NCBI RefSeq assembly: GCF_900111275.1
Contig: NZ_FOGR01000003.1
Location: 124,001 to 188,000 of the forward strand
Length of the DNA: 64,000 bases
Direction: 5' to 3'
Origin: Rhizobium sp. NFR03
Lineage (GTDB): Bacteria > Pseudomonadota > Alphaproteobacteria > Rhizobiales > Rhizobiaceae
Shown here: in pieces, positions 17,440 to 26,891 of the stretch
Layout of the letters: every line of letters begins with the position of its first letter
Numbering within the stretch: position 1 is the stretch's first letter
The notes under the pieces: model-generated
Database searches by the model: none
What the model saw: the letters and a program-made list of their open reading frames with translations, nothing else
What the model was told of the DNA's origin: nothing
Translations under genes and position numbers: made by a program

Positions 17440-18353
17440 GTGCGACACCGCCTCTTCCACCGGCCGGCGCACCGCCGGCTCTCGACACAGATATGCCTTC
17501 TCCCGGTATTCGCCCGGTGCAGGCTCTGGTGTCGACGGATCTCCTTCCGCCTCAACCTGCCCCACGCGAAGCTGCACGACCCTATACGGTGTCGCGCCTT
17601 TTCGGGCGTGTCCTTCTGGGTGTCTGGCTGGCGGTTTTCGTCGGTCTCGGCATGCTCATCGTCGGCGGGTTCGATCCGGAGAAATTCCAGCGTTATGGGC
17701 CAGGATACATCTCAGGCCTCGGCGTCACGCTTGGGCTCGTCTCGACATCCATCGTGCTCGGCGCGCTTCTTTCCCTGCCGGTCGCGCTCGGTCGCATGTC
17801 GAAGAACAAGATCGCGAACTGGATCGCCTATGTGTACGTCTACTTCTTTCGCGGCACGCCCGTCATCATGCAGCTCTTCCTCATCTATTACGGCCTCGGA
17901 AGCTTCCGCCCGCAATTGACGGAGATCGGGCTCTGGTGGTTCTTCCGAGAGGCGTGGTACTGTGCCCTGCTGACATTCGTTCTGAACACGGCAGCGTATC
18001 AGGCGGAGATCCTGCGCGGGGCGATCGAGAGTGTACCTCGCGGCCAGCGTGAAGGTGCGGCGTCGCTCGGCCTGTCGCAACGCGTGGCCTTCTTCAAGAT
18101 CATCCTTCCGCAGGCCATGATCGTCGCGCTTCGCCCTTATGGCAACGAGATCATCCTGATGATCAAGGCCTCCGCCATTGTCGCCATCGTCACCGTCTTC
18201 GACCTGATGGGCGAAACCCGCCGCGCCTTCTCCCGGACCTTCGACTATCAAACCTATCTCTGGGCTGCGATCTTCTACCTCATCATGGTCGAAGCGCTGC
18301 GCAATCTCTGGGTCTGGCTTGAGAACCGACTGACCCGCCATCTCAAGCGATAA
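17436..18353 (+). CDS. Polar amino-acid ABC transporter permease (second)
   Basis: The second HisMQ-type permease, 305 residues. The ATG at 17436 overlaps the stop of the first permease (ATGA), so translation is coupled; longer upstream frames belong to a shadow of the first gene. The first 55 residues are a Pro/Ala-rich cytoplasmic extension unusual for this family. Membrane segments follow from about residue 60, with VYFFRGTPVIMQLFLIYYGL and an EAA loop EGAASLGLSQRVAFFKIILP. No ATPase follows; the next gene is usg. The ATP-binding subunit must be encoded elsewhere or shared with another transporter. Confidence 0.92.
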   Translation: MSATPPLPPAGAPPALDTDMPSPGIRPVQALVSTDLLPPQPAPREAARPYTVSRLFGRVLLGVWLAVFVGLGMLIVGGFDPEKFQRYGPGYISGLGVTLGLVSTSIVLGALLSLPVALGRMSKNKIANWIAYVYVYFFRGTPVIMQLFLIYYGLGSFRPQLTEIGLWWFFREAWYCALLTFVLNTAAYQAEILRGAIESVPRGQREGAASLGLSQRVAFFKIILPQAMIVALRPYGNEIILMIKASAIVAIVTVFDLMGETRRAFSRTFDYQTYLWAAIFYLIMVEALRNLWVWLENRLTRHLKR

Positions 18354-18503
18354 ACGCCAGAAACTGGCAGCACTCCTGACGCCTTGCTGCCAAACCTCTG
18401 TTGTAAAACGATAATCTTCTGTCACGCGACTGTCATTAAGACTTGCTTAACCATTCGGGCGCTTCATTCTAGAGACCGTCATTCAGCAAAGATGAGGTTT
18501 CGC

Positions 18504-18770
18504 ATGGCATCTGACATGGAACTGCAGCTGAAAGGGTACGGCCTCACGACGGCCGAGATCCTCTACCGTATGCCCGATCGACAGGTGATCCTGCAGAGCT
18601 ATATCTGGCAGCACTACGATCTGGCGCCCAACTTCCCGGAAATGAAACGCTTCCTGAAGTTCTGGCAGGAGACGCTCGATGGGCCGCTTCACTCGGTGCG
18701 GTATGTTCATCGAAAGCTGATTTCGGCCGGAGACTGGCGCGCGTTGAAGGGCGAGTTCATCATCAACTGA
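18504..18770 (+). CDS. Usg family protein
   Basis: A small soluble protein of 88 residues found across Alphaproteobacteria. The start at 18504 (MASDMELQLKGYGLTT) has GAGG seven bases upstream; the frame is open to 18384 without a better site. Conserved features are GYGLTTAEILYRMPD, SYIWQHYDLAP, FPEMKRFLKFW and GPLHSVRYVH. The name derives from an old, unproven link with phosphoribosylanthranilate isomerase (a gene upstream of trp genes); no trp gene lies here. Function is unknown. Confidence 0.85.
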   Translation: MASDMELQLKGYGLTTAEILYRMPDRQVILQSYIWQHYDLAPNFPEMKRFLKFWQETLDGPLHSVRYVHRKLISAGDWRALKGEFIIN

Positions 18771-18853
18771 TGTCTCCCTGATGCGGCTTCGCGCAGGCTT
18801 CGCGGCGGTGGAACGGGATTGCCATTCGGCAATGCCCATCCTACAAAGCCACC

Positions 18854-19678
18854 ATGCAAAAGAAGATCGACGAAGAAGCCTTGGCTGAGGCCTATAACCG
18901 CGCTCTCGCGCTCGAAAAATCCGGCGATGTCGAGGCAGCGGTCGCTGCCTACAAGGATGTGCTGGCCCTTGATCCGAAGGATCATGGTGGGGCTGCCGTA
19001 CGCATCGCCTCCATGGGACGCGGCGAGACGCCCGACAAGGCGTCTGACGCCTATGTCACGACCCTGTTCGATCAGCATGCCGATGTGTTCGAGGACGTGC
19101 TCGTGGAACAGCTCGGTTATTCCGTGCCGATGATGGTGCGCCAGCGCCTCCAGAGCCTCGGGCTGGGGCCATTCAAGAGCCTGCTCGATCTCGGCTGCGG
19201 CACCGGATTGACCGGCGGCGCGCTGCGCGACATGGCCGAAAACCTGGCCGGCGTGGATCTCTCGGAGAACATGATCGAGATCGCGCATGAGAAGGATCTC
19301 TACGACGCGCTCTATGTCGGTGAAGCCGTCGATTTTCTCGAGGACAATGATGACGGTCCGTTCGACCTGGTGACGGCGACGGATGTCCTGCCTTACCTTG
19401 GCGGCCTGGAAGCGCTGTTCTTCGCAGCGGCAGAGACCATGGAGCCCGGTGGGTTGTTCATCTTCTCGAGCGAGACGTTGCCCGACGACGTCTTCGCCGG
19501 CCGCCGTTTCATGGTCGGTCCGCACCAGCGATTCGCGCATAGTCGTGAGTACGTGCTCGAACGGCTTGAAGCGACAGGTTTCGATCTGGTCGATCTGACG
19601 GATATCGTCGTGCGCATGGAAGACGGCGCACCGATTGCCGGTCATCTGGTCGTGGCGCGGCTGCGCAAACCGTCCTGA
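18854..19678 (+). CDS. SAM-dependent methyltransferase with N-terminal TPR-like region
   Basis: A class I methyltransferase of 274 residues. The N-terminal 55 residues (AEAYNRALALEKSGDVEAAVAAYKDVLALDPKD region) form one to two TPR-like helical pairs. The Rossmann core starts near residue 112 with SLLDLGCGTGLTGGAL (motif I), then AGVDLSENMI (motif II, acidic residue binding SAM ribose) and FDLVTATDVLPYLGGLEALF (motif IV). The substrate cannot be inferred; similar proteins are often annotated as contractile-injection or glycosyltransferase-like methylases, so I leave it open. The ribosome binding site is weak. It stands 39 bases upstream of the next oxidoreductase gene, possibly an operon. Confidence 0.87.
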   Translation: MQKKIDEEALAEAYNRALALEKSGDVEAAVAAYKDVLALDPKDHGGAAVRIASMGRGETPDKASDAYVTTLFDQHADVFEDVLVEQLGYSVPMMVRQRLQSLGLGPFKSLLDLGCGTGLTGGALRDMAENLAGVDLSENMIEIAHEKDLYDALYVGEAVDFLEDNDDGPFDLVTATDVLPYLGGLEALFFAAAETMEPGGLFIFSSETLPDDVFAGRRFMVGPHQRFAHSREYVLERLEATGFDLVDLTDIVVRMEDGAPIAGHLVVARLRKPS

Positions 19679-19717
19679 TCCGACGCTATCATCTACCTAT
19701 TGCCTGAGGAGAGCCCC

Positions 19718-20590
19718 ATGGCCAAAGTCGCCTTCATCGGTCTCGGTGTCATGGGGTTTCCCATGGCGCGTCATCTCGCCGTCAAGGGCGGTCATGAGCT
19801 GACCGTCTATAACCGGACAGCTGCAAAAGCTGACACGTGGGTATCGGAAAACGGTGGCCGAGCCGCTGCAACCCCGGCCGAAGCGGCTCACGAAGCAGAC
19901 TTCGTGTTCTGCTGCGTCGGCAACGATGATGATCTGCGCTCCGTGACCACCGGCAAGGACGGCGCCTTCGAAACACTAAGGACCGGCGCGATCTTCATCG
20001 ACAATACCACGGCCTCCGCCGAGGTCGCCCGGGAACTGGACGCGGCAGCGCGAGCTAGTGGCGCGCATTTCATCGACGCTCCGGTGTCCGGTGGGCAGGC
20101 GGGCGCGGAGAACGGCGTTCTCACCGTCATGTGCGGCGGCGACCCTGAGGTATTCGAAAGGGCGCGGCCGATCATCGATTCCTATGCCCGCATGGTCGGA
20201 CTGATGGGCCCCGCCGGCAGCGGTCAACTGACGAAGATGGTCAACCAGATCTGCATTGCAGGCCTCGTTCAGGGACTGGCCGAAGCCGTTCATTTCGGGA
20301 AGAGCGCCGGGCTCGACATGGAAGCCGTGGTGGATGTGATCTCCAAGGGAGCCGCCGGTTCCTGGCAGATGGAAAACCGCCACAAGACCATGATCTCCGG
20401 CAAATACGACTTCGGCTTTGCCGTCGACTGGATGCGCAAGGACCTCGACATCGTGCTGACCGAAGCCCGTCGTAACGGTGCAAAGCTTCCGGTCACCGCG
20501 CTTGTCGATCAGTTCTATGGCGACGTGCAGGCAATGGGTGGCAAGCGCTGGGATACATCATCGCTTCTTGCCCGGCTGGAGAAGAAATAG
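19718..20590 (+). CDS. NAD(P)-dependent beta-hydroxyacid dehydrogenase (3-hydroxyisobutyrate dehydrogenase family)
   Basis: Oxidises or reduces a beta-hydroxyacid such as 3-hydroxyisobutyrate, tartronate semialdehyde or succinic semialdehyde. The ATG at 19718 follows GAGGAGAG. The 290-residue protein opens with MAKVAFIGLGVMGFPMARHL (dinucleotide fold, GxGxxG). IDAPVSGGQAGAENGVLTVM is the substrate-binding signature, and the catalytic Lys lies in GSGQLTKMVNQICIAG. The C-terminal helical domain ends in SLLARLEKK. Which hydroxyacid it uses cannot be told from context; valine catabolism is one option. Confidence 0.9.
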   Translation: MAKVAFIGLGVMGFPMARHLAVKGGHELTVYNRTAAKADTWVSENGGRAAATPAEAAHEADFVFCCVGNDDDLRSVTTGKDGAFETLRTGAIFIDNTTASAEVARELDAAARASGAHFIDAPVSGGQAGAENGVLTVMCGGDPEVFERARPIIDSYARMVGLMGPAGSGQLTKMVNQICIAGLVQGLAEAVHFGKSAGLDMEAVVDVISKGAAGSWQMENRHKTMISGKYDFGFAVDWMRKDLDIVLTEARRNGAKLPVTALVDQFYGDVQAMGGKRWDTSSLLARLEKK

Positions 20591-20608
20591 GCGCGCGCCG
20601 GCGCCTAT
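20587..20608. terminator. Candidate bidirectional terminator between convergent genes
   Basis: ATAGGCGC and GCGCCTAT form a perfect 8-bp stem with a 6-base loop overlapping the dehydrogenase stop codon. It serves the dehydrogenase and the convergent Lrp gene. It lacks a long T tract. Confidence 0.55.
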
Positions 20609-20632
20609 ATCCACGGCGATATCGACAGAAGG

Positions 20633-21121
20633 TCAGTCCTCCTGGGATTTCGCCTGTTCCAGGATCATGTAGTCCAGCGGCATCTGCGTCGTGTACTTGA
20701 TCTGCTCCATGGCAAAAGCCGAGGACACATCGCGAATCTCGATCTTGGCGATCAATCGCTTGTAGAAAGCGTCATAAGCCGCGATATCCGGCACCACCAC
20801 GCGCAGCAGATAATCGACATCACCGCTCATCCGGTAAAGCTCGACCACTTCAGGAAATTCTCCGACGACCTCCGAGAAGCGCCTCAACCACTCGATGGAG
20901 TGGGCATTGGTGCGAATCGACACGAAGACGGTGACCTTTGTGTTGATTTTTGCCGGATCGAGCAGGGCGACACGGCCACGGATCACGCCCTCTTCTTCCA
21001 TCTTCTGGATGCGCCGCCAGCACGGCGTTGTCGACAGGCCGACCTTTTTTGCCAGATCGGCAACGGCGAGTGTCGAATCTTCCTGCAGAAGTCGCAGGAT
21101 CTTGCGATCGAGACGATCCAT
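20633..21121 (-). CDS. Lrp/AsnC family transcriptional regulator
   Basis: A 162-residue feast/famine regulator. The winged-helix DNA-binding domain occupies residues 1-60: MDRLDRKILRLLQEDS, then LAKKVGLSTTPCWRRIQKME as the helix-turn-helix. The RAM ligand-binding domain follows (TVFVSIRTNAHSIEWL, YRMSGDVDYLLRVVVPD), which binds amino acids and mediates octamer assembly. The short space (about 67 bases) upstream ends at the glycosylase gene on the same strand, so its own promoter must sit in that AT-richer stretch. Target genes are not evident; the neighbouring dehydrogenase is a possibility. Confidence 0.93.
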   Translation of the reverse strand: MDRLDRKILRLLQEDSTLAVADLAKKVGLSTTPCWRRIQKMEEEGVIRGRVALLDPAKINTKVTVFVSIRTNAHSIEWLRRFSEVVGEFPEVVELYRMSGDVDYLLRVVVPDIAAYDAFYKRLIAKIEIRDVSSAFAMEQIKYTTQMPLDYMILEQAKSQED

Positions 21122-21188
21122 TTCAATAGCCCCCTTCGAATATTATTTCCTCTATAGCGTCAAAAAGGGCCAATGCCAGAGTGAATTC

Positions 21189-21830
21189 TCAAGATAACCG
21201 CAATGCAATTTCACTGCGGAGCACGGGCAGCAATTCGGATTCGAACCACGGATTCCGTTTCAGCCACGGTGTGTTGCGCCAGCTCGGGTGCGGAAGGGGC
21301 AACAGCTTCGGGCCCTCCTCCCGCTCGAATGTCCGTCGCCAGTCCGCCACCGTTGCCGTCATCGAGGCCTGCCGCGTCGTGCCAAGATGATAGGCCTGCG
21401 CATAGGCGCCGATGACGAGAATGAGGGAAGCATTCGGCACGGCAGCGAGCGCCGTCTCTCGCCAGACAGGCGCGCATTCGCGCCGTGGAGGAATATCGCC
21501 ACCATGCCTGTCGTAACCGGGGAAGCAGAACCCCATGGGAACGATCGCGAAATTGTCCGGATCGTAGAAGGTCGGCCTATCCACGCCTAGCCAGTCTCGC
21601 AGCCGGTTTCCGGAGGGGTCGTCAAAGGGGATGCCGCTGACATGCGCTCGCATGCCAGGAGCCTGACTGGCGATGAGAATGCGCGCCTTCGTCGAAAGGA
21701 CGAATATCGGCCTCGGCTCATGCGGCAGCGGCGCACCGAAGGCCGGCGCATCGCGACAGATGCGGCAAGCGGAAATCGTTCGCGAGAGTTGATCGATGTC
21801 GTCTGTGGTCGGTGTCAGCGGGATGTCCAT
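21189..21830 (-). CDS. Uracil-DNA glycosylase superfamily protein
   Basis: A 213-residue member of the uracil-DNA glycosylase fold, which removes uracil or deaminated bases from DNA. The family core is seen in ILIASQAPGMRAHVSGIPFDDPSG (active-site water loop), PMGFCFPG and the C-terminal LLPLPHPSWRN, which matches the HPS motif that inserts into DNA. An N-terminal CRICRD pair and further Cys recall Fe-S types, but the spacing is incomplete and I do not claim a cluster. The ATG at 21830 is preferred; the frame extends to 21866 only with a TTG. It overlaps the thermonuclease gene by 16 bases on the same strand. Confidence 0.83.
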   Translation of the reverse strand: MDIPLTPTTDDIDQLSRTISACRICRDAPAFGAPLPHEPRPIFVLSTKARILIASQAPGMRAHVSGIPFDDPSGNRLRDWLGVDRPTFYDPDNFAIVPMGFCFPGYDRHGGDIPPRRECAPVWRETALAAVPNASLILVIGAYAQAYHLGTTRQASMTATVADWRRTFEREEGPKLLPLPHPSWRNTPWLKRNPWFESELLPVLRSEIALRLS

Positions 21831-22396
21831 GCGGTCTCGATACGGCGCAGCAGCGTCTTGATCCAATCCATGTCGATATGGGGCGTCTCGACCATTCCGC
21901 CATGGCGAGCGCGCCAGTCGCGCGGCTGATCGAAGGTGCCGCCCCAGAGACCTGCCTGGCGGGAGCGCGCATCGGCCTCCTCCGTCTCGTAGTCTCCAAA
22001 AGCCACAGCGAAGCCGTCACCGACCATACGGGCATTGAGGTCCTCCCGCCCGGCCGAGCAGACCGCGAGCTTCCGGCCATAGCGGTCATCCGCATGGCCT
22101 TCACACGCGACAGCAGCCTTGCCGATGAGACGCGCCAGGTGCCGTCGCGCCTCCTGCCCGCACTCCCAGTTCTCGCCACCGCGCTCGCAAATCTGCGCCC
22201 TCTCGGGCGCATCGATGCCGATGAGGCGAATACGATCCCGCCCGATGGCCAGCGTATCGCCATCTACCACGCGTGGCTGGCCGGTCACTTGAACGCCGCC
22301 GCCATCGGAGAGGCGGCTGGCAGCCAGCCAGACGAGCCCAAGGAACAGGATCGTCAACAGACCGTCCCGGACGAGCGACCGCTGTCGGCCTACCAT
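21815..22396 (-). CDS. Thermonuclease (staphylococcal nuclease homologue), membrane-anchored or secreted
   Basis: A calcium-dependent nuclease fold of 193 residues. An N-terminal hydrophobic segment (LLTILFLGLVWLAA) is a signal anchor or signal peptide, so it acts in the periplasm. The nuclease domain shows VVDGDTLAIGRDRIRLIGID followed by APE, and DRYGRKLAVC, which carry the metal-binding Asp and catalytic Arg residues. The start at 22396 is chosen because it is the only ATG close to the hydrophobic segment; the frame extends to a TTG at 22453. It is divergent from the histidine kinase gene. The short overlap with the glycosylase gene downstream suggests a DNA-metabolism operon. Confidence 0.87.
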   Translation of the reverse strand: MVGRQRSLVRDGLLTILFLGLVWLAASRLSDGGGVQVTGQPRVVDGDTLAIGRDRIRLIGIDAPERAQICERGGENWECGQEARRHLARLIGKAAVACEGHADDRYGRKLAVCSAGREDLNARMVGDGFAVAFGDYETEEADARSRQAGLWGGTFDQPRDWRARHGGMVETPHIDMDWIKTLLRRIETAWTSR

Positions 22397-22510
22397 GGAA
22401 AACACGATGAAATTCGGCTGCTGGAAAGAGCGCCGACCGACGGCAGGAAGCAAGTTCTTAACAATTCTTACCTAGAATCCTTTTGGTATCCGTCAGACTT
22501 TCCGGACAAG

Positions 22511-24046
22511 ATGAATCAGGGCGTCAGCACATCGACCGACAAGATCATTGTCGACAAATCGCGCAGCCATCGCAACAAGGCTGTGTCGAAAACCGTGCGC
22601 GCGAATCGCGAACGCCTGCAATCGGGTCCCTCGAACGGTTCCGGCTTCGACAAGGAAATGCTGTCCCTTTACATCGCGTCCGCCCTGCAGGGCGCAGCGG
22701 CGATGCCGATTCTCCTGATGATGGTCGCCGCCGGCGGGCTGTACCTGACGGAGAACATGCAGATCGTCGGTTGGTTGATCGTCGCTCTCCTGGTCCATGC
22801 ACTGGGGCTCCTTGCAGCCCAGCGGGCCCGACGTAAGGACCTGACGCCTGAAGCCGTCATCTACTGGCGTCGCCGGTTTCTGGTCATACAGGGGCTGATG
22901 GGCGTTGTATGGGCGCTGTTCCTCCTGCAGGATTGCCAGTCCTGCGCGCCGCGGGATTTCGGATTGTACAAGGGCCTTGCCCTTCTCGTGGCTCTCGCCG
23001 CCACTGCCATCGCAACGATGCTGTTGCGCTATGCACTGATCGTCACTTTCGTCCCCTGCGTCGCCCTTCTGACGGGCACCGCCATCATGGCAGGACGCGG
23101 TGATCTCGTTGCGCTCGCCGTGGTCCTGTCCACCTCGCTCGCCTTTCTCGTCTACATGACGACGCGCATGCGTCGCGCCAATATCCAGATCCTCTCCGTT
23201 CAGGCCGAAAAGGACGATCTGATCGCGGAACTGGAGGTGGCAAAGTCCATGTCGGACGAGGCGCGCCGGCGGGCGGAAGAAGCCAATCTGGCGAAATCGC
23301 GCTTCCTCGCCTCCATGTCGCACGAGTTGCGAACGCCGCTGAACGCCATTCTAGGCTTCTCCGAGGTTATGTTCACCGAGGTCATGGGCCCGCTGAACAA
23401 TCCGACCTATAAAGAGTATACCGGTGATATCCATCGCTCCGGCAAGCACCTTCTCGATCTCATCAATGAGATCCTCGACCTCTCCCGTATCGAAGCCGGC
23501 CGTTACGACCTGAACGAAGAAGCCATCCTGCTTGCGGAGATCACCGAGGACTGCATCGGCATGGTGCAGTTGCGCGCCCGCACGAAAAGCATCACGATTA
23601 CCGAACAGTTCGAGCACGGCATGCCTGCCGTCTGGGTAGACGAAAAGGCGATGCGACAGGTGACGCTGAACCTGCTGTCAAATGCCGTAAAGTTCACCCC
23701 GCAGGGCGGTCAGATCTCAGTCAAGGTCGGGTGGACAGCTGGTGGCGGGCAGTATCTGTCCATCAAGGATAATGGTCCGGGCATTCCGGAAGAAGAGATT
23801 CCGGTCGTTCTCTCGGCTTTCGGGCAAGGGTCGATCGCCATCAAGAGCGCCGAACAGGGAACTGGCCTCGGCTTGCCGATCGTGCAGGCCATCCTTGCCA
23901 AACATGATGGCGAGTTCATCCTGCGCTCCAAACTGCGTGAGGGGACCGAGGTCATCGCCATCCTGCCGGCACGCCGTGTGTTGCAGACGGTGGCCGCCGT
24001 GCAGGAAACCGCCGCCGTGGCGCGGCGTCGCAAGAGCTTCGCCTGA
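22511..24046 (+). CDS. Membrane-bound sensor histidine kinase (PleC/DivJ/PdhS-type kinase core)
   Basis: A 511-residue sensor kinase. After about 50 polar residues there are five to six hydrophobic segments (about 55-230; for example MPILLMMVAAGGLYL, LVALAATAIATMLLRYALI), with no large periplasmic domain and no PAS domain recognised. A coiled linker leads to the HisKA box FLASMSHELRTPLNAILGFS with the phospho-accepting His. DIHRSGKHLLDLINEILDLS is typical of the kinases around DivK in Alphaproteobacteria. The ATPase domain has LLSNAVKFTP (N box), DNGPGIP (G1) and GTGLGLPIV (G2). No response regulator is adjacent, so it is an orphan kinase here. The ATG at 22511 follows CCGGACAAG; upstream frame is shadow of the nuclease. 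Confidence 0.9.
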   Translation: MNQGVSTSTDKIIVDKSRSHRNKAVSKTVRANRERLQSGPSNGSGFDKEMLSLYIASALQGAAAMPILLMMVAAGGLYLTENMQIVGWLIVALLVHALGLLAAQRARRKDLTPEAVIYWRRRFLVIQGLMGVVWALFLLQDCQSCAPRDFGLYKGLALLVALAATAIATMLLRYALIVTFVPCVALLTGTAIMAGRGDLVALAVVLSTSLAFLVYMTTRMRRANIQILSVQAEKDDLIAELEVAKSMSDEARRRAEEANLAKSRFLASMSHELRTPLNAILGFSEVMFTEVMGPLNNPTYKEYTGDIHRSGKHLLDLINEILDLSRIEAGRYDLNEEAILLAEITEDCIGMVQLRARTKSITITEQFEHGMPAVWVDEKAMRQVTLNLLSNAVKFTPQGGQISVKVGWTAGGGQYLSIKDNGPGIPEEEIPVVLSAFGQGSIAIKSAEQGTGLGLPIVQAILAKHDGEFILRSKLREGTEVIAILPARRVLQTVAAVQETAAVARRRKSFA

Positions 24047-24065
24047 TCAAGCCTTGTGAATAACG

Positions 24066-25142
24066 TCAGACGGGCAGGGCGTGTCCCTGCCCCACCACCT
24101 CGATCGCAACCGTCTCGCCCGGTGCCGCAACATCAAAGCCCGAGACGCGCAGTTCGAGAACGGTGCGCGCAGCGCCCTCGCCCACCTCCACCGTCAAACG
24201 GCAGAGACCGCCACCGAACTCGCTATCGAGCACCCGCGCCCGTGCACCCTTCACCAGCTCGGCTTCGCCAAGACCGAGCCAGCGGATGCGCAACTGTTCC
24301 GGACGGAGCATCACGAGCGACGTCGAGGCCGTGTCGGACGAGCCCTTTTCGACCGATCCGACAGGAAGAGTACCGAGAACGGTTTCCGCCTGTCCTGCGG
24401 TAACGATCGCGTCCAGAAGAACGGCGTCGCCCAGAAAAAGCGCCGTTTGCCGGTCTACAGGGCAGCGGTAAAGCGATTGCGGGCTACCGGCCTGAACGAG
24501 CCGGCCTTCCCGGAACACGGCGACATGATCGGCGAAGGACAACGCTTCACCTTGATCGTGGGTCACGAGAATGGACGTCGTTCCCGACGCAGCGAGGATA
24601 CGCGCGACGGTGCGGCGCATCGTGTCACGCAGCCCGGTGTCGAGGGCTGAAAACGGCTCGTCGAGCAGCATCAGCCGGGGTTCTAGCGCCAGGGCACGCG
24701 CGAGCGCCACACGTTGCTGCTGGCCGCCTGAAAGTTGATGCGGGCGCCGCGAGAGCATCTCCGCATCGAGTTCTACGGTCGACATCAGCTCGGCAATGCG
24801 CTTATCACGGCCCTCCTGCCGTTTCGGAAGGCCGAAGCCGATATTCTCACCGACCGTGAGATGCGGAAACAGGGCGCCGTCCTGCGAGACGATGCCGATG
24901 CCGCGCTTATGGGCGGGCACATGGATGCCCTCGGCTGCGAGCACCGCTCCTTCCAGCGTGATGCGGCCGGCTGTGGGCCTCTCAAAACCGGCGATCAGTT
25001 TGAGCAGCGTGGTCTTGCCGGATCCGGACGGCCCCACGATCGCGGTTCGCGCGCCGGCGGGAACGACGAGCGAAACGTCGATCAGCGCGCGGGCATCGCG
25101 GCCGTAGGTCTTGCTGATGGATTCGATGGACAGAAGGCTCAT
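24066..25142 (-). CDS. fbpC: Ferric iron ABC transporter ATP-binding protein
   Basis: The ATPase of a ferric-ion importer, 358 residues. Walker A is [11 protein letters not shown] (about residue 38), the ABC signature [16 protein letters not shown] near 140, and Walker [15 protein letters not shown]-terminal TOBE-like regulatory region follows ([10 protein letters not shown]...). Start ATG at 25142 overlaps the permease stop by four bases, so translation is coupled. Together with fbpB and fbpA, and the iron-responsive operator upstream of fbpA, the substrate is best read as ferric iron; related ATPases for spermidine or thiamine are less likely. Confidence 0.9.
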   Translation of the reverse strand: MSLLSIESISKTYGRDARALIDVSLVVPAGARTAIVGPSGSGKTTLLKLIAGFERPTAGRITLEGAVLAAEGIHVPAHKRGIGIVSQDGALFPHLTVGENIGFGLPKRQEGRDKRIAELMSTVELDAEMLSRRPHQLSGGQQQRVALARALALEPRLMLLDEPFSALDTGLRDTMRRTVARILAASGTTSILVTHDQGEALSFADHVAVFREGRLVQAGSPQSLYRCPVDRQTALFLGDAVLLDAIVTAGQAETVLGTLPVGSVEKGSSDTASTSLVMLRPEQLRIRWLGLGEAELVKGARARVLDSEFGGGLCRLTVEVGEGAARTVLELRVSGFDVAAPGETVAIEVVGQGHALPV

Positions 25143-26740
25143 GCGGCGCTCCCGCTTGCGCGACTGGATTGACGGTGGAGGATCAGCGTCAGCGGCAGGG
25201 AGAGAAGGACCATCATCAGCGCATAGGGTGCGGCAGCCACATAATCGATCTCGCTCGTCAGCGACCAGAACTTGGTAGCAAGCGTCTCGACGCCTGTCGG
25301 CGAGAGCATGAGCGTGGCCGTGAGTTCGTTGGTGATGCCGAGCGCCACCAAGGCTGTGCTGGCCGCTGCCCCGGGCGCGGCGAGGCGCATCGTCGTTACG
25401 CGAACGGCCTGGAAGGGTGCGCGGCCGAGAGCCATCGCAGCGCGTTCAAGCTCGACCGGTGCCTGCGCAATGCTCGCCCGCAGCGCCACCAGAGCGCGCG
25501 GAAGGAACAGAAGACCATAGGCAAGCAGGAGCGTCGCGAATGTCTGGTAGAGCGGCAGGACAAGCCGCACGGTAATCGTGACCAGCGCCAGCGCCACGAC
25601 CACGCCCGGGAGGGAGCCGACATAGTAGTGGCAGGCTTCCAGCACCCGCTGCAGGCGGCCGGGTGCGCGAACAGAGAGCCACGCCATAGGCGCTGCGGCA
25701 ACCGTCGTCAGCATGCCGCCCATGACGGCGAGGAGGACGGTCTGAAGCACGGCATTGCCCACCGTCTGCAACGGCCAGATCTCCAGCCCGCCGATCACCA
25801 GCCACCGCGTGAGCGTCGTGAACGGCACGCCGATGGCGAGCGCGGCAGTTGCAAGGTTCAGCGCCAATGCTGGCCATACCCAAGTCCCGAGCGCGTGGCG
25901 CGTGACCATGCGCGGCGCGCCCGAGCCAACCCGGGCATAGCGCTCGCCGCCCCGTGCCAGCGCTTCGGTGCCCAACAGCGCCAGACAACAGAGGACGAGG
26001 ACGCCGGAGAGCATGTTGGCGGCAGGCCCGTTGAAAGCCGACTGGAATTGATCGACGATCGCGGTCGAAAACGTGTCGAACCGTATCATGACGAAAAGCC
26101 CGTACTCGGCCAGAAGATGCAGGCCCACGAGCAGGCTGCCGCCGCAGATCGCGACCCGCAATTGCGGCAGGACGGCCCGGAGGAAGACACGCAGAGGGCT
26201 GAGGCCGAGCGATGCCGCTGCATCCTCGATGGCGGGATCCAGCCTCCGCAGCTGCGCGGCTACCGGCAAATAGAGGAACGGGAAGTAGGCGAGCACCGAG
26301 ACGAGCACGCCGCCACTGAGGCCCTTGAGTCCGGGAACAAGGCTGATCCACGCATAGGAATGAACGAAGGCCGGAACCGCAAGCGGGGCGACGGCAAGCC
26401 AGGCCCAAAGCCGCGCGAACGGCAGGTCCGTGCGCTCCGTCAGCCAGGCAAGCGCGACGGCCAGCACGATGGTGAGCGGCACGGTGGCGGCTTCGAGAAG
26501 CGCGGTGTTGATGAGGAGATCGCCGACACGCCCGCGAAAGACGAGGGCAACCACCTGATCCCACCCCGTCTGAACCGTGACGATGGTGACGAAACCGAGC
26601 GGAATGAGGCTGACCAGTGCCACGAGCAAGGCCGGCAGCGTCACCAGGGGATATGCGACATGCGCTCGCCGACCCGACGTCAGACGACCGGGCGTCACGC
26701 CCGGTGAGACAGCGAAGGACTTGGCATCGGCATGCGGCAC
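25139..26740 (-). CDS. fbpB: Ferric iron ABC transporter permease (fused double-domain)
   Basis: A 533-residue inner-membrane permease with about 12 membrane segments, made of two homologous halves as is usual in FbpB/SfuB. Segments include [36 protein letters not shown] and, in the second half, [20 protein letters not shown]. Two EAA-type loops are visible, [20 protein letters not shown] and a second near [20 protein letters not shown]. The first codon at 26740 is GTG; no strong ribosome binding site is seen, so the start is less certain than the rest. It follows fbpA after a 151-base spacer that contains a hairpin. Confidence 0.9.
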   Translation of the reverse strand: MPHADAKSFAVSPGVTPGRLTSGRRAHVAYPLVTLPALLVALVSLIPLGFVTIVTVQTGWDQVVALVFRGRVGDLLINTALLEAATVPLTIVLAVALAWLTERTDLPFARLWAWLAVAPLAVPAFVHSYAWISLVPGLKGLSGGVLVSVLAYFPFLYLPVAAQLRRLDPAIEDAAASLGLSPLRVFLRAVLPQLRVAICGGSLLVGLHLLAEYGLFVMIRFDTFSTAIVDQFQSAFNGPAANMLSGVLVLCCLALLGTEALARGGERYARVGSGAPRMVTRHALGTWVWPALALNLATAALAIGVPFTTLTRWLVIGGLEIWPLQTVGNAVLQTVLLAVMGGMLTTVAAAPMAWLSVRAPGRLQRVLEACHYYVGSLPGVVVALALVTITVRLVLPLYQTFATLLLAYGLLFLPRALVALRASIAQAPVELERAAMALGRAPFQAVRVTTMRLAAPGAAASTALVALGITNELTATLMLSPTGVETLATKFWSLTSEIDYVAAAPYALMMVLLSLPLTLILHRQSSRASGSAA

Positions 26741-26768
26741 GTTTGGCGCCTTTGTACGGAATGGAAGA

Positions 26769-26795
26769 TGCGCGCCTCCTGCAAGGAAGCGCGCA
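26769..26795 (-). terminator. Intercistronic hairpin between fbpA and fbpB
   Basis: TGCGCGC and GCGCGCA (26769-26775 and 26789-26795) form a 7-bp stem in the 151-base gap. It lacks a T tract and probably reduces read-through or stabilises fbpA mRNA. Confidence 0.5.
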
Positions 26796-26891
26796 CGGGT
26801 CGCGATGACCTATTGCGGTGATTGTGGATGAAATCAATCCAGAATCTTCACGCGAACGTCATGTTGCGTCGACGTGACGCCGGGACGGCGA

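Noticed and set aside
21831-22510. Extension of the histidine kinase frame back to 21812
   Set aside because: That part is antisense to the thermonuclease and glycosylase genes; the kinase membrane domain begins well after 22511.
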